From Branchinecta lynchi (lineage: Eukaryota; Arthropoda; Branchiopoda; Anostraca; Branchinectidae), in contig JAKZAP010000012.1 in the NCBI GenBank assembly GCA_023053575.1, forward strand, positions 8,680,230 to 8,744,229: a stretch of DNA of 64,000 bases. Reading direction: 5' to 3'. Below are positions 23,142 to 34,722 of this stretch, one piece after another. Below the pieces are notes generated by a model. It was not told the origin of the DNA, searched no databases, and saw only the letters and a list, made by a program, of their open reading frames with translations. Positions within the stretch are counted from its first letter, which is position 1; every line of letters begins with the position of its first letter. Position numbers and translations under genes: made by a program.

Positions 23142-24373
23142 ACAAGACCAAAGGTTCAGATGGGATCCGAAAAATCTGATATTTGATCCAGACAATTGAG
23201 TCTTGTCTTCGCCAGATGCAGTCTTCGCCAGTCTAATCATCCGAGAAAACCAGGATCAGATATACCTCTATAAGCCATATCTATTTTGACGACACTGCGA
23301 CCGAAACTTCCTGCTTTACTTCTGCCAAATTTCCGATTTTGGCCGAATTCCGAATGAACTAATTGTCAACGTATATCCTTATCATCTAATCAACTTCAAA
23401 TAAAACTTTAACTTATCAAAAAATCCGGTTACAACCGGATTCCGGACGAATTATATGTCCGGGTGAAAAATGACTGTCATATACAGACTCAGCGTATCTT
23501 CTTACCCCTAAGTGTGTCAACTAATCAACTTCAAATAAAACTTTTGCTTTTGACAAATTTTCCGGGTGGGGGACTAAGTGTCGCTTCAAACTAAGTGACA
23601 AACAAAATGTTTTTAAACAGCTAATGAGATTGTCGATTAAGGGGTAAGAAGGCATTCTGAACACTAATATGGAAACCATTTTCTCGCCGGACAAGTAGTT
23701 CACCCGGAATCCGGCGAAAACCGGACAGTTTGTTAAAAGTAAAAGTTTTATTTGAAGTTGATTAGATGTTCGATTTAGGGGTAAGAAGACATGCTGAGAA
23801 AACCATTTACTACCCCGACAAGTAGTTCGCCCGGAATCAGTGAAAACTGGAAAATTGTTAAAAGTTAAAGTTTAATTTGTAGTTGATTAGATATCCGATT
23901 TAGAGTTAAGGAGAGATGCTGAATCCGTGTATGACTATCTTTTTTTTTAAACGGACATATAGTTTGCCCGGAATCCGGCTGGAACCGGAAATTTATAAGT
24001 TAAATTTGGATTTGAAGTTGATTAGATATTCAATACAGGGAAAGAAGGTACGCTGAGTTCGTTTTTTATCTTTCTTTTTTCGCCAGACAAGTAGTTCCGG
24101 AATTCGCCCGAAACCGGGAAATTGGCATAAGTAAGGCAGGAAGTTTTCGTCAAAACATATATGACTTATAGGCGTGAACACACATGCTGAATACATATCT
24201 GAACTTGGTTTTCTCAGCTGATTAGTTATTTATTTGGTCTCAATCTGTTTCTGAATTTTAATAGTAAACATCTTCAAGGAGTCTGGCCAAGACTGGATCT
24301 GGCGAAGGCAAGACCCAATTGTCTCGATCAAATATTGAATTTTTGGGATCCCACCGAAACCTTTGGTCTTGTT
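23142..24373. repeat. Foldback: two GGGATCCC-family right ends head to head
   Basis: Begins with the family right end on the minus strand (ACAAGACCAAAGGTTCAGAT) and finishes with the same end on the plus strand (CGAAACCTTTGGTCTTGTT). Orientation switches near 23570-23590. Left ends are absent. The arms are about 430 and 790 bp, giving a large imperfect palindrome. Confidence 0.8.
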
Positions 24374-24511
24374 TTCCTAGATAACCCGTTGATAAACATA
24401 TAGTTCAGGACTTTCAGAATTATCAAAAGTCAGAAACTGTGTTAACTAAAAATAAAGAGCTAAAAAGTGGCGAACGTGGGTTCGCACTACTATATTATTT
24501 TTATCACTTAC

Positions 24512-24763
24512 CATATCCCTATTTACTACAACTCCCGTCGCCAAACCCTTAAAGTTCCCGGAGGCATAGACGACGCCGACGTTGGAAAGGTCCAAATCTT
24601 CAATTTCTTCTTGCTGTTTCACGTCAATGAGGTGAAGACGTTCTTTGGTATCGAAAGTGACTAGAGTACGCGCGTCTATCCAACCCATAGAGGTGATACT
24701 GTACGGCAGCGCAATGGAGATCAGGGGAATTCCGGAATGTTGGTTGTTTCGACCTTCAGTAAG
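24512..24763 (-). CDS. VPS8: VPS8 exon g (end of propeller)
   Basis: 84 codons, phase 0 to 0; acceptor TGTTTTTCAG, donor GTAAGT; the largest exon here. It encodes MGWIDARTLVTFDTKERLHL, IDVKQQEEIEDLDLSNVGVVY and FKGLATG, equivalent to TWINSRTVVLLDS.EKLHVID, QEELE and FKSLATGG. These are diagnostic for VPS8. Confidence 0.97.
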
Positions 24764-25805
24764 CTGAAAAACAATGTATAACACTAGTTGCATTTTTCCA
24801 GATACTATGGTATCTGACACCATGGTAAGCGGATCTGCATTTTGCCGCTTTTACAGTTACCATGGTGTCTCATACTACGGATGCTTTGTAAAAACCGACA
24901 ATTCTAGAACTCACGTTTTCAGAAGTACCTCCAACACAAATACTTACGTCCATCATCACAAGTGCCAAACTTTTTTCAAAGCAATCTGACAAAAAGCTAG
25001 GCTCTCGTGTTTGTGATAATGAAAGTGAAATGACTTTTCAGATACACGGTGAGTTACTACGGTCGGGACTGTAGTGTCTGAATATCAAATAACGGTAACT
25101 GGCCAGGTGCTCCGTAAAAGTGCTGCAAAGAAACGATCAGGACTTCCCGACCGGATTTTCATCACTTTCTTCATAAACCTGAACAAATTTCGACTTTTCC
25201 ATTTGGAAGTGCTGACGGTGATGAAAATCCGGGCAGAAATTCGAGCTCGGAGCAAACCGACCCTGAACGTGTGTCCAGGGCATAACTGCAAAATATTAGA
25301 TACAATGGTATCTCAAAACGCAATTATAACGCCAATTAAACCCGCTAGGCATTCGGGAGATGAGTATCTAACATCTTCGTTATTGCAAGAAGAAATAATC
25401 AGATGGAACCTCCGTCTTTGGTCCCGTGCAGCGTATGGATACCCCGACAAAACTGAGCTGAGCTAGAGGAACTTGCTCTAGCTTTGTGTTGATACCCGTC
25501 TACTTCCGTCTTCGCCGCAGCTCATAGCAGACGAATAAGTACAGGAGGCATGCTGACCCGCTCTGGAGCGCGTCTACAGAACCAATCAGCTTTTGCTCTG
25601 AAAGTTTCTTCTACGCTGCTTCACAGCGATATAACTATTTGTAGTAGTAACGGATTGTGATGTGCCACGTAGCTCGTTTGTATCGGGCAGGGTATGGGGA
25701 AATATTCGACTCCGCTTGGTCGTATCACAGAGATAAGGAGACGGAGGTTCTTGCTTATTTGTTCTTGGTCGTGGATAAGAATCAAAGCTACGATAGCAAC
25801 TTATT
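24764..25805. other. Upstream intron; palindromic fragments
   Basis: GATACTATGGTATC near 24800 and GATACAATGGTATC near 25298 are related palindromes. CCGGATTTTCATCA (25150) and TGATGAAAATCCGG (25220) form a 14-bp inverted repeat. GGATACCCCGACAAAACTGA at 25438 recurs inverted near 33418. Probably one or two small MITEs whose limits I cannot fix. The open frame here has no recognisable domain. Confidence 0.4.
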
Positions 25806-26101
25806 GAGCGTGTTTCATCCTACTTACCGTAGTTGCTACGCATGACGTCAGGAGTTGTGGCTTTTTGCCGTCAGGGCTGGAACGATTTTTCTATTTTCTA
25901 GCAGAATATCATGCCACGGGTGAATCCCACCAATCACGTTACAGAGATCCGTAGTTACTACGCTTACTACGCTTCCCGAGCGTGGTAAGCAAATAGTTAC
26001 TATTTCGAGAAGGTTGGAATGGTCAGCGTAGTAACTTTTGGTGAGGTTGGAACGGAAGTAATAACTAATAGTTACTATTTATAGGAGGGTGGAACACGCT
26101 C
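25806..26101 (-). repeat. MITE copy 2 (GAGCGTGTTCC ends)
   Basis: Inverted copy of 495-776, with better-preserved ends GAGCGTGTTTCATCCT and AGGGTGGAACACGCTC. Confidence 0.75.
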
Positions 26102-27090
26102 ACTATTCTTTAAATCATCTTTAGGATAAGTTTCTATTTTTTCTACGAGTCAGCTCGGAATTGGGGAGAGGGTAGATGCAGGTGCTCTGTTTAAAGGACA
26201 CCTGAACAATGAGACAATACTTCAATAGCCTACACCATGGACAATGCATTTACAGACATGGCCACGGAGAGCATTCTTCTCCTGAGCGTGACGTTTTCAA
26301 AACAGGGATGTTCGTTTCTGGAGGTTCGCACATGTAGTCTCCAAGACAAAGCGCGCAATTAATTCAAATCTTGTACAGCACTGGCCGGATCGTACTGGAA
26401 TTTCTTCTAGATATAGGTTTGGGCTTTACTCGATAACAAATATTCCAGAAGAAGGGTTGATTGGAGACATTTGTTCATTTCTAAAATTGTTCGGTACTGA
26501 AATAAGGACAGATGCAAAATGGAGCAAAAATCATAGCTTGGAAACACTATTTCGTATTTGGATTGGATTTTCTGCAGGCAAAGTTAACGGAAGTCATACA
26601 GATAGGGATGATACTTTGTACTCTTCATTCCGGTGTCCTTTAAAGGAAATAAGTCAAAATGCTCTTCGGATGATCTTGACTCATTCACAACCCTTCATAT
26701 GATCTTGACTCATCCCCAAGGCGATAATGGAAGAAATATCTAGATCGACTACAGGAAGAGGCGGATCGGAATGCAATAGTTTATAAGCATAACTCTTAAA
26801 GCACAAGTTTTACTAGACACTGTACATTCTTGTCTGGCTGATGAATGAAAAACTGTATATCCTGTCTTGTTGAGTTTTATTTAATTTTTTTATTTTATTT
26901 TACATACTTCGCTTTTCATATGGCAGTTCAGAAATAAATTACTCACTTACTTACTAGAAATGATCTTTTCATGACAGCTAACGAGCTCGTATCCCTGCCG
27001 GCCCCCAGTGATCAAAATATACTGTCACGACAGTGTCACGAAGTATTTTCGAAATAAAAGAACCTGAACCTGAACCTGAACCTGACAAAA
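26102..27090 (+). repeat. Two retroposon 3' ends: (ACTT)n and (GAACCT)n tails
   Basis: AAATAAATTACTCACTTACT at 26932 and AATAAAAGAACCTGAACCTG at 27053 are each a polyadenylation-type signal followed by a short tandem tail on the plus strand. The sequence before them (from about 26200) is presumably retroposon body but shows no recognisable RT. Confidence 0.5.
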
Positions 27091-27930
27091 TGCCTCAGAA
27101 ATATCATTTTCAAAAATATCCTTTTCAAAACCTCACACACCTCAGAAAAATTGTTTCAAAATGCCATTACTTTCCATGAAGGATTTGCGATTTACTTGTT
27201 AGCGCTTGTCCACTCTATCCAGCCTTTCCTCTCTCCGATGCGGCGGCTGGACGCAAAATATTTGAAAACTGACGCGTCTTGGTTGGTCTTGGTCGACGGA
27301 AGCCCAACCCAATGGCCATACATATTTGGATGATGGTGAAAAAGTAGGAAAACCAAGCAAAATAAAAAAAAAAGTCCGAAACAGAAGGTCAACTATGTCT
27401 TCCAAAATGAAAATAATACTTTCAAGCTTTCGGCGGAGTTTAATGCACTAAAAAGTCATGTATGCAAAACGAAACAATTGCGAAAAGCGGGGATTTCAGA
27501 ATTTGACTATACCACAAGGGAGAATATGGATAATATAAGAAAGATGGTTCTTTAACAGAAATGATCATTTCGATTAAATGGTTCACAAATATCGTTGTCA
27601 AAAGCTACAATAGGCCTACTTGCCCTATGAAATTCGAGAATTACAGGTTGGCACTGGTCGAGTCTGTACACACTTCCCGCTCTTCGCAAAATACTTTAGA
27701 ACTGAAGCTCCGTGTCTAAAAAGGGGCAAATCAAGCAAAACAGAAGGAGCCCGAACACAAGGTAAGACTGTTGGCCTTCCACAAGTTTTCCAAAATCAAA
27801 ACCCAAATTTTGAAGATTCTCATGTCCTTACTTAGAGTGTTATCGGCGGACCTGGAAGCTTTGATGTTTTATTGAAGCTTTGATGTTTTACTGAATCTTT
27901 TGTGTTTTACTTTCCAACAAAAATAGTACA
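27091..27930. other. Intronic, nothing recognised
   Basis: No supported feature. Confidence 0.3.
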
Positions 27931-28180
27931 TAATAATAATAATAATAATAATAATATAACTGCAGTAAAAAAGGCTTTCGCCTCTGTTAATTTCTCGGGA
28001 CACTGTGTACACTAAATTCAATTTCAGCCAGGTGTCGATCCACGCCTGCTTTAAACTGATTGATATTTTCGGCATTTAGGACATTTTCGGGTAGATTATT
28101 CCAGTATTCCACTATCCGGTTTTTGAAGCTCCATTTTAATGATTTTACATGATTGAATAAATATATCACTCGTCTCAAAA
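27931..28180 (-). pseudogene. LINE C-terminal fragment, (ATT)n tail, empty-site copy
   Basis: Minus strand encodes SFKNRIVEYWNNLPENVLNA, then ENINQFKAGVDRHLAE, the F..R.V..WN.LP..VVNA..IN.FK..LD motif at the end of many invertebrate LINE RT proteins, then a 3' UTR and (ATT)n tail. A paralogous copy hosts the gypsy insertion; this one shows the uninterrupted sequence. Confidence 0.85.
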
Positions 28181-28302
28181 AAAATCTACGTCAACCAATT
28201 ACAATTTCACCTGACTGGAATGGTGTGAGAGAGACTGAAGCCTCTGAATTCCAGTTCCAACACACAGAGAAAATTGTATATCCGTGTAGTTTTAAATACT
28301 GG

Positions 28303-28475
28303 CGTTCAAGTTCTCAAGTTCAAGTTCTTTTATTATTTAAACATACATATTTAACAATATTCACATAACGTCCCCAGCAGGGAGACTGGCTCGAAAGCCG
28401 GGCGACAAACGGGATAAACAAACAAACCCAGAAGAAACGGATGCCATCACACTTCTCACTCTATCTCACACCAAA
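28303..28475 (-). repeat. Retroposon 3' end with (GAACTT)n tail
   Basis: On the minus strand: TCGAGCCAGTCTCCCTGCTG, then AATAAAAGAACTTGAACTTG. Signal plus hexamer tail, another LINE or SINE 3' end. Confidence 0.55.
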
Positions 28476-29390
28476 AAAAAAAATATATATACGTAGTGTT
28501 ATTGTTTTTATATATTTTTCGTTTGTTGTTTTGTTGCGATGGCCTTTGCTGGCTGTTATGCATTAAATATCTATCTATCTACAGCGTCCGCTTGAAAATT
28601 CCAGCGTTATTTTCACCGTGACGGATTTTTGAGAATCCTGAACTGAATTAAATAATAGTATCTAAAGTCATTTAAAGTTCAATGGGCATATCAAACTACC
28701 CCAATCCCACTCTGTAACAACCTAGGAACAACGCTTACCCCCTAGATCAGCAGCTTTTTCAACAGTTTCCTCTCTGTGATATTTCAAAGCGTAATTTTTT
28801 GGGCCAGTACATGCTCAGTTTAATATAGCTTGCACAAAGATAAAAGTGATAATTCTTATAATACTTAGCAGATCTTTATTTTATGCATAAATCAGCTTGT
28901 ATAATTCAGATTTGAATAGGTTATTTGTTTTTGAGTGATTTCTGTAGCTATGTTATTTTTTATGAGCTTATTGCATATTCTGGTACATTTTATAAAGCAA
29001 GCTAATCAAGCTTCACAACACTATTCCACAAAGAAAAACTTTTAGTAGGCACTTAAAGCCATGGAACTTCTGACGAAACACTATCACAATCAGGTAAACT
29101 GCATCTGCGGCTTGACTTTGGTTACATCTCAAATATATCCTTTTATATCAGGCATTGCTGGGAGTTTTTGAATTTCCTGCCACGATATCCCAGCTTCTAA
29201 GATTTGGATTGCCGAAATGCCAGAGAGGTAAAGACAGTGGATAACAAGAAAACGGCCGATTTTCGTAGCGCCTTATAAAGGAAGTCGGAAATGTTTATGT
29301 GTGAAGCATTTAATACCAAGTAAAGCATTAGAAGTGTCCATTGTGCTTTAAAGATTGGGTCTGCTCAACGATATAGGCAAACTGACTAAC
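28476..29390. other. Intronic, short (ATCT)n near 28566
   Basis: GGCTGTTATGCATTAAATAT followed by CTATCTATC looks like another retroposon tail on the plus strand. Otherwise AT-rich with nothing supported. Confidence 0.35.
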
Positions 29391-29567
29391 CTGGATGAAA
29401 TGAATCGACGTTCCTTTAGCACATGCGAGCACCGGGTCGATCACCTGACCATTCGAAGTTTGGATCATCAAATATTGCCAGGAAAGCAAGGGAAGGCAGA
29501 GAGGTTCTCCGACTAACTGCTGACTGAAGATAACCTTTCGCTGAGGTCTAAGGCGAATCACCATAGC
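29391..29567 (-). CDS. VPS8: VPS8 exon f (propeller)
   Basis: 59 codons, phase 0 to 0; acceptor CTTTCTTTAG-like tract, donor GTTAGT. It encodes MVIRLRPQRKVIFSQQL, then CLPLLSWQYLMIQ and DPVLACAKGTSIHFIQ, corresponding to the VIGLKP, VPLLAWHF and NPMLAFCRG..VHF motifs of VPS8. A 355-bp GGGATCCC-family repeat starts 60 bp from the acceptor. Confidence 0.95.
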
Positions 29568-29627
29568 CTAAAGAAAAGAAACTGATTTAACAAATAGAAA
29601 ATCATGAAGAAACTCTTAAAGAAGTGC

Positions 29628-29982
29628 TTTTTGGAATCCCAAAACGTAAGTGGAGGGATACCTATACCTGTGATATCGCAAAAGCTTTCCGTCTGTCCGT
29701 TTTTGCTGGACAAGTCGCTCGTAATTCGGCCGAAACCGAAAATTTGCAAGAAGTAAAGCAGGAAGTATCGATCAGTATCGTCAAAATAGATATGGCTTAT
29801 AGAGGTATATCTGAACTTGGTTGTCTCACATGACTAGCTATTTGCTAAATTAATCTGTTTCCAAATTTCAATAGTAACAATGTTCAAGGATTCTGGCGAA
29901 GAATGGATCTGGCGAAGATAAGACCCAATTGTCTGGATCAAATACAAATCATTGGGATCCCATCGAAACCTTTGGTCTTGTT
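29628..29982 (+). repeat. GGGATCCC-family repeat, short complete copy
   Basis: Both ends are present (GGAATCCCAAAACGTAAGTG and CTTTGGTCTTGTT) but internal units are reduced to part of one, showing that unit number varies between copies. Confidence 0.85.
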
Positions 29983-30017
29983 AAACTTGTTGCGTTTTGA
30001 TCCCAATTCTCTTAGCA

Positions 30018-30600
30018 GTTCTCCTCACATTTCTCCTCCTCCACTTTTTTTTACAACTGAGATGAAGCCAATTCTCCTTTTCCTGCGTTTTTTTCGAAAA
30101 GGAGAACTTCGCAATATTGAAGAACGGAGAAGTTGGTTTGATAGTCACTTTGATGATGATTCTCGGTTTCCCGTTCTCAAGAGTCCTTACTCGACTGAAA
30201 ACGCTAATTTGTAAGAGCATATTTCTGCTCTTACACACTTCTCCTACTACACTTTTTTTTACAACTGAGATGAAGCCAATTCTCCTTTTCCTGCGTTTTT
30301 GTCGAAAAGGAGAACTTCGCAATATTGAAGAACGGAGAAGTTGGTTTGATAGTCACTTTGATGATGATTCCCGGTTTCCCGTTCTCAAGAGTCCTTACTC
30401 GACTGAAAACGCTAATTTGTAAGAGCACATTTCTGCTCTGCTTACACACTTCTCCTACTACACTTTTTTTTTACAACTGAGATGAAGTCAATTCTCCTTT
30501 TCCTGCGTTTTTGTCGAAAAGGAGAACTTCGCAATACTGAAGAATGGAGAAGCTGGTTGGATAGTCACTTTCGTAAAGGTATCCCGGTACACTGAATCGG
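30018..30600. repeat. Three tandem units of about 210 bp
   Basis: ACAACTGAGATGAAG recurs at 30053, 30261 and 30473. Each unit has TTCTCCTTTTCCTGCGTTTT, GGAGAACTTCGCAATA and CCGTTCTCAAGAGTCCTTAC; the first two are nearly identical, the third is truncated after about 130 bp. Overlapping frames are repeat artefacts. Confidence 0.9.
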
Positions 30601-31045
30601 ACAAATACATCAACAGGTGATGAGCATGGGGGTGAGAGTATTTGTACACTCTTATGGCATTTTGGTGAAGGAAAAGTCACAAGTGTCAAAAATAGAGAAT
30701 GGAGAGAAAAATAGAAAAAATAGAGAAATTTGAAAGGAATAATTATATTTTAAGACCGGATTTGATGACTTGGATAGGCTGACGTCAAGTCCTTTCAGGG
30801 ACAAAACTAAAACAAAGGTGGTTGAAAATTTAACAGACTTTTAACAGACGTAAATTGCAAAACAATTTATTCCCCAGTTCGTGAAACTTTTTAACAAGTT
30901 TGACAGATTTTTAAGTGTGTTGACACATATACCGTAATTTTTCTCATTTTTGACAATAATCGCAAATTTCGTTGTGTAACGACGAAAGTCGATTTTTAAA
31001 TAAACTTTCTATCTAGCTTCTACTATAGAACTCAGTTAGACCTAC
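30601..31045. other. Intronic, nothing recognised
   Basis: No supported feature. Confidence 0.3.
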
Positions 31046-31264
31046 CTTATCTAGTGTTGCAAGAGCCACAAATATCGTTTCATACTGCATCGGGTTCTTC
31101 AAGGAATACTGATTAAGGGGTTCGATCGTGACCGCAGGTCCCTTTCCCCCTCCGTAGAGACAGCTTGAGTCGAAACCCCTCATACCCAGGGTGCGAGTGA
31201 AGCTGATCTCGTAGACGCTGCCCGTGATATCGGAGAAGATGGCAAGAGTTGGGTTGAGTGTAAA
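31046..31264 (-). CDS. VPS8: VPS8 exon e (propeller)
   Basis: 73 codons, phase 0 to 0; acceptor TTTTCCTAG, donor GTAGGT. It encodes NPTLAIFSDITGSVYEISFT, then CLYGGGKGPAVTIEPLNQYS, matching the LAICNDSGGSVFEL and CLFSGSKGEV..IEPL region of animal VPS8. A GGGATCCC-family repeat begins 47 bp beyond its acceptor. Confidence 0.96.
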
Positions 31265-31310
31265 CTAGGAAAAGAACGCAGATTAAAATCTGTACCAAGT
31301 ACCAACCCGA

Positions 31311-32073
31311 AACAAGACCAAAGGTGTAGATGGGATCCCAAAAATTCTATATTTGTTCCAGAAAATTGGGTCTTGTCTTCGCCAGATCCAGTGTTCACCA
31401 GACTCCTTAAACATTTCTACTATTAAAATTTAGAAATAGATTAAGGCCAAAGAGCTAATTATCTGAGAAAACGAAGTTCAGATATGGATTCGGCATGTGT
31501 GTTTACCCGCAAAAGTTATATCTATATTGACGAAACCGATCGAAACTTCCTGCCTTACTTCTGAGAATTTTCCGGTCCGGCCGACCGGACTTCAAATAAA
31601 AATTTAACCTATATAAACAAATTATCCGGTTTCAGCTGGATTCCGGGCGATCTATACATGTCCGGGTAAAAAATGATTGTCATATAGTCTACGGATTCAG
31701 CATTTCTTTTTACCCCTAGATCGGACATCTGATCAACTATAAATACAACTTTTCCTTTTTAACAAATTTTCCAGTTTTGGGCGGGTGGTTTTGGTTTTCA
31801 TAATCGTGTTCAGCATGTCTTCTTACCTCTTAATCAACTATCTCATTAGCTGTTTAAAAATATTTTGTTTGCACCTTACTATAAACCCCCTTCCGCACCC
31901 CTAAATATAGGGCTGCAGAGCCCATATATGAACTCGACCTTTCCCTTGATCCAGAGGATCCTCACACCAAGTTTCATCAAAATACCTCATTCCCTTCGAG
32001 AGTTATCGTGCTCACAGACGGACAACTTTTGCGATGTCATAGGAATCCCTCCACTTACGTTTTGGGATCCCAG
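31311..32073 (-). repeat. GGGATCCC-family repeat, minus copy
   Basis: Runs from AACAAGACCAAAGGTGTAGA to TTACGTTTTGGGATCCCAGA with several internal units. Lies wholly in the intron between exons d and e. Confidence 0.85.
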
Positions 32074-32965
32074 AAAGTGGAAAGTATGTAGTAAAATCTG
32101 GAAGTGTTAAGGAGAAAGATACACGTGACGTATTAGGGAGATATCCCCCATAGGCAAAACTCGAAACCTTTTAAATAAGAAGCAGATGTATCAAAAGCTG
32201 GAGATAATAGTCACAGTCCAATCTTCAGCTTCTTTTTCATATAACCCCCCCCCCCCTCGCCAACCCCCCCCCCCCCCCCAATTTTAAGTAAAATCCTTGT
32301 CCTCTTTTTTGTGTTAATTGTCGAAGTTTAGCGCTTCAATTTGATGCAATTTGTTTGTGTAATTAATGAATATCTGACTATGTAAAAGCACAATTGTATG
32401 GATTGTATGGAGCAGTTGGAAATTTTGCCCGGAAAGGTCTTATTATTCGAAACTTGAGCGTTACATGATTTTGTTCGGTAGTTGTTTGTTGTTGTATATG
32501 TATGTATACGGCCTAAAAATGAAATGGCTTTAAATACTGTCATTCATTCATACAGTTATGTTTGACGAGAGAATATTCGGTTTTTTGTTAATACCGTAAG
32601 GAATGTTTTCGACTAATAAAAGATTGATTGGTATTATGCTGAGTGATTACAGGCTGTCAAGGAAATACATTCGAAATAAATTCCTGGATACGGGCCTGCA
32701 GGCTGTGGTCAGGAACAAATAAGCAAAAGAACCTCCGTCTCCCAATCTCTTTAATACAGCCGTGCGGTGTCGAACAGATTTCCGATGGCCTGCCCGACAC
32801 AAACGAGCGAAGATTAGGAGCTACGTGGAACATCCCAAATTGTTATCTCTACAAACAAGCTCTTCGCAGTACAGCCCCGGAGAAGAAAATTCGAGAGTAC
32901 CGTAAGCGACTATTAATTGTTTGCATTGCGACTTCACTATGGTCTTTTCCTGTCAATGTTCAGCG
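32074..32965. other. Intronic; C-runs near 32245-32280
   Basis: Two C-runs, then AT-rich sequence. A 162-codon frame starting at 32643 runs into the hairpin cluster and has no recognisable domain. Confidence 0.3.
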
Positions 32966-32969
32966 GCTA

Positions 32970-33850
32970 AAACCGTATTCTCGCCGTTCCCCGAGGACTC
33001 CTGGTGGAATCAAGGGTACCGGCGAGAATACAGGGAGTCACTCCACGAGAACTCCGCGTACGGAAAAGAGCGAGAACACGGAGAATGCTTCCAAAATGGA
33101 ATTTGTTCGAAAAAAAAAATGCAGTCGATGAAATTAGTCTGGATTCACTTTATTTTGGGTTTTCTTTATTCTGACACGAGCAAAAACTGATTCCCCTCCC
33201 TATCTGAAAGGGAGTCCTTTTCGATGATGGTGATGACAATCCGAGCATTCCCAGTCCGTGATGACTCGCGAAGACGGGGAGTGAGTCTCTGAGACAGACA
33301 AAAACGCAGGGACTCCTCAAAAGGAGTCCTCGGGGAACGGCAAGAACACGCCTTAAGAGGAATTAGACGGGCGTCAACTCAAAGATTAGCAAGTGGCTCT
33401 AGTTCTGTTCAGTTTTGTCGGGGTATCCATAAGACATATTCTCGCCGTTCACCGAGGACTCCTTTTCAAGAGTCCCTTTGTTTTTGTTTGTACAAGGGAC
33501 TCACTCCCCGTATTCTCGCGAGTCCCCCCGGACAGGGAATGCTACGGTTATCATCAAAATCATCAAAATGGACTTCTTTCAGATTCGGAGCGGAATGAAT
33601 TTTTCCTGGTGTTGGTGCAATGTAAAATTAACTGAAAACAATCAGAATAAACAAAGCCAAAAATAAAGTGGATCCAGAATAATTTCGTCAATTGCACTTT
33701 CTTTTCTCGAAGAATGTCAATTTTAGAATCATTTCCCGTGTTCTGGCTGTTTTCCGCACGCGGAGTCCGCGTGCAGTCATTCTCTCAATTCTCGCCGTTC
33801 CCTTTGATTCCCCGAAGAGTCTTCGGGTAACGGCGAGAATACGCTTATAG
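32970..33850. repeat. Cluster of GTATTCTCGCCG hairpin repeats
   Basis: GTATTCTCGCCG...CGGCGAGAATAC forms a perfect 12-bp stem at 32981-33037. Related pieces TTCTCGCCGTTCACCGAGGA (33440), its inverse GGAGTCCTCGGGGAACGGCA (33324) and a second hairpin ATTCTCGCCGTT...AACGGCGAGAAT (33790-33841) follow. A single piece is at 48905. Confidence 0.8.
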
Positions 33851-33937
33851 TCGGTGCATTGGGCCTGCGATGAAGGTTCTATCGGCTTATCTGTTCTTGC
33901 TGTGGTCCGAAAATACTCCAACCAGATAATGACATAC

Positions 33938-34113
33938 TTTTATGTTCAAGACTGTCGCTTCCCTTTCGTGTGCGTCCTCAATAACCCTCAGCAGTTTTCC
34001 GTTCGAGATATCATACATAACGATTTGTCCCCTCACGTGACCGGTGAGCAGCCGACTGCAGTCGTGGTTGAACGTCAGCGCTGATACTGCACCGAATGAC
34101 TCGATGTCTTTTC
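33938..34113 (-). CDS. VPS8: VPS8 exon d (propeller)
   Basis: 58 codons after a split Gly codon; phase 1 in, 0 out; donor GTATGT, acceptor TTTTTCAG. It encodes FGAVSALTFNHDCSRLLTGH, then GQIVMYDISNGKLLRVIEDAH, a WD-like blade and among the most conserved VPS8 segments. It ends in VLNIK, which continues into the next exon as FTLNPTLAIFSD. Confidence 0.96.
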
Positions 34114-34356
34114 CTGAAAAACAAAATAAATTAGTGGTCCGTTATCGACAATTAACACTGAAGTGATTGGTCTATAGTTCCAAGGGTATTTAAATGAGAT
34201 TGTGTAACTATGTTAAGTATTATCACTCCCGTCTTCGAAAAAATGTAGAGGCCAAGCTTTTTGTAATGAAATATACAATATACTACTGTTATTATAACTT
34301 ATAGCATACATTCAGATCGCCGAAGAAGAAAAGGTATGGCTGGCTTAGAAACATAC

Positions 34357-34486
34357 CTGTACCAGATCCTAGGCACCACCGCAGATTTTGACCTCCGTCG
34401 AAAACGTAGGTCAAACCACTGTTAGATCCAACAGCTAGCCAGGCTGAGACGGCTAAGGCAGAAGGGGGACCGATCCTTGAGAACCC
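34357..34486 (-). CDS. VPS8: VPS8 exon c (first propeller strands)
   Basis: 43 codons plus one base; phase 0 in, phase 1 out; donor GTATGT, acceptor TTTTCCAG. It encodes PSALAVSAWLAVGSNSGLTY and an FDGGQNLRWCLGS stretch, the hallmark AVS..AVGTS.GL..VFD.NQ.LR.CLGS blade of VPS8. The 12.5-kb intron upstream of it contains the gypsy element in antisense orientation. Confidence 0.93.
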
Positions 34487-34589
34487 CTGGAAAATTCCGC
34501 AGGTTACACTAGCTAGCCAGTCCAATTGCTCAGTGTAGGTAAGAGTATCATTACTATGCCGGGGAACTTGGTTGACAGGGATAGTATCC

Positions 34590-34722
34590 CGACCGTGATG
34601 GTCAGTATTATAATGTACTATGTGTGGAGATGAGAATGAAAGTATGGTGCATGTCATGTGTGAATATGAAGAATTAAGAGAGCTGAGAACTGAAATGAGA
34701 AATGGTAACGTAGTATGATTGG
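34590..34722 (+). pseudogene. LINE C-terminal CCHC relic
   Basis: The frame reads MCGDENESMVHVMCEYEELR, then ELRTEMRNGNVV and a stop, like the CPMCG.ENESLVHMVCEY end of the LINE at 49692. Only the terminal zinc-finger segment remains, and its first Cys is lost. Half of it is duplicated after the 3' LTR. Confidence 0.65.

Noticed and set aside
25074..25466. 130-codon plus-strand frame
   Set aside because: Covers inverted-repeat fragments, lacks a recognised domain and overlaps a shorter frame on the other strand created by the same inverted repeat.
29902..30422. Two similar frames of about 100 codons in the 210-bp tandem repeat
   Set aside because: Open frames repeat because the DNA repeats. 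Present on both strands, with no domain.
32643..33131. 162-codon plus-strand frame
   Set aside because: Its second half is made of hairpin repeats, its composition is not protein-like, and no domain was recognised.
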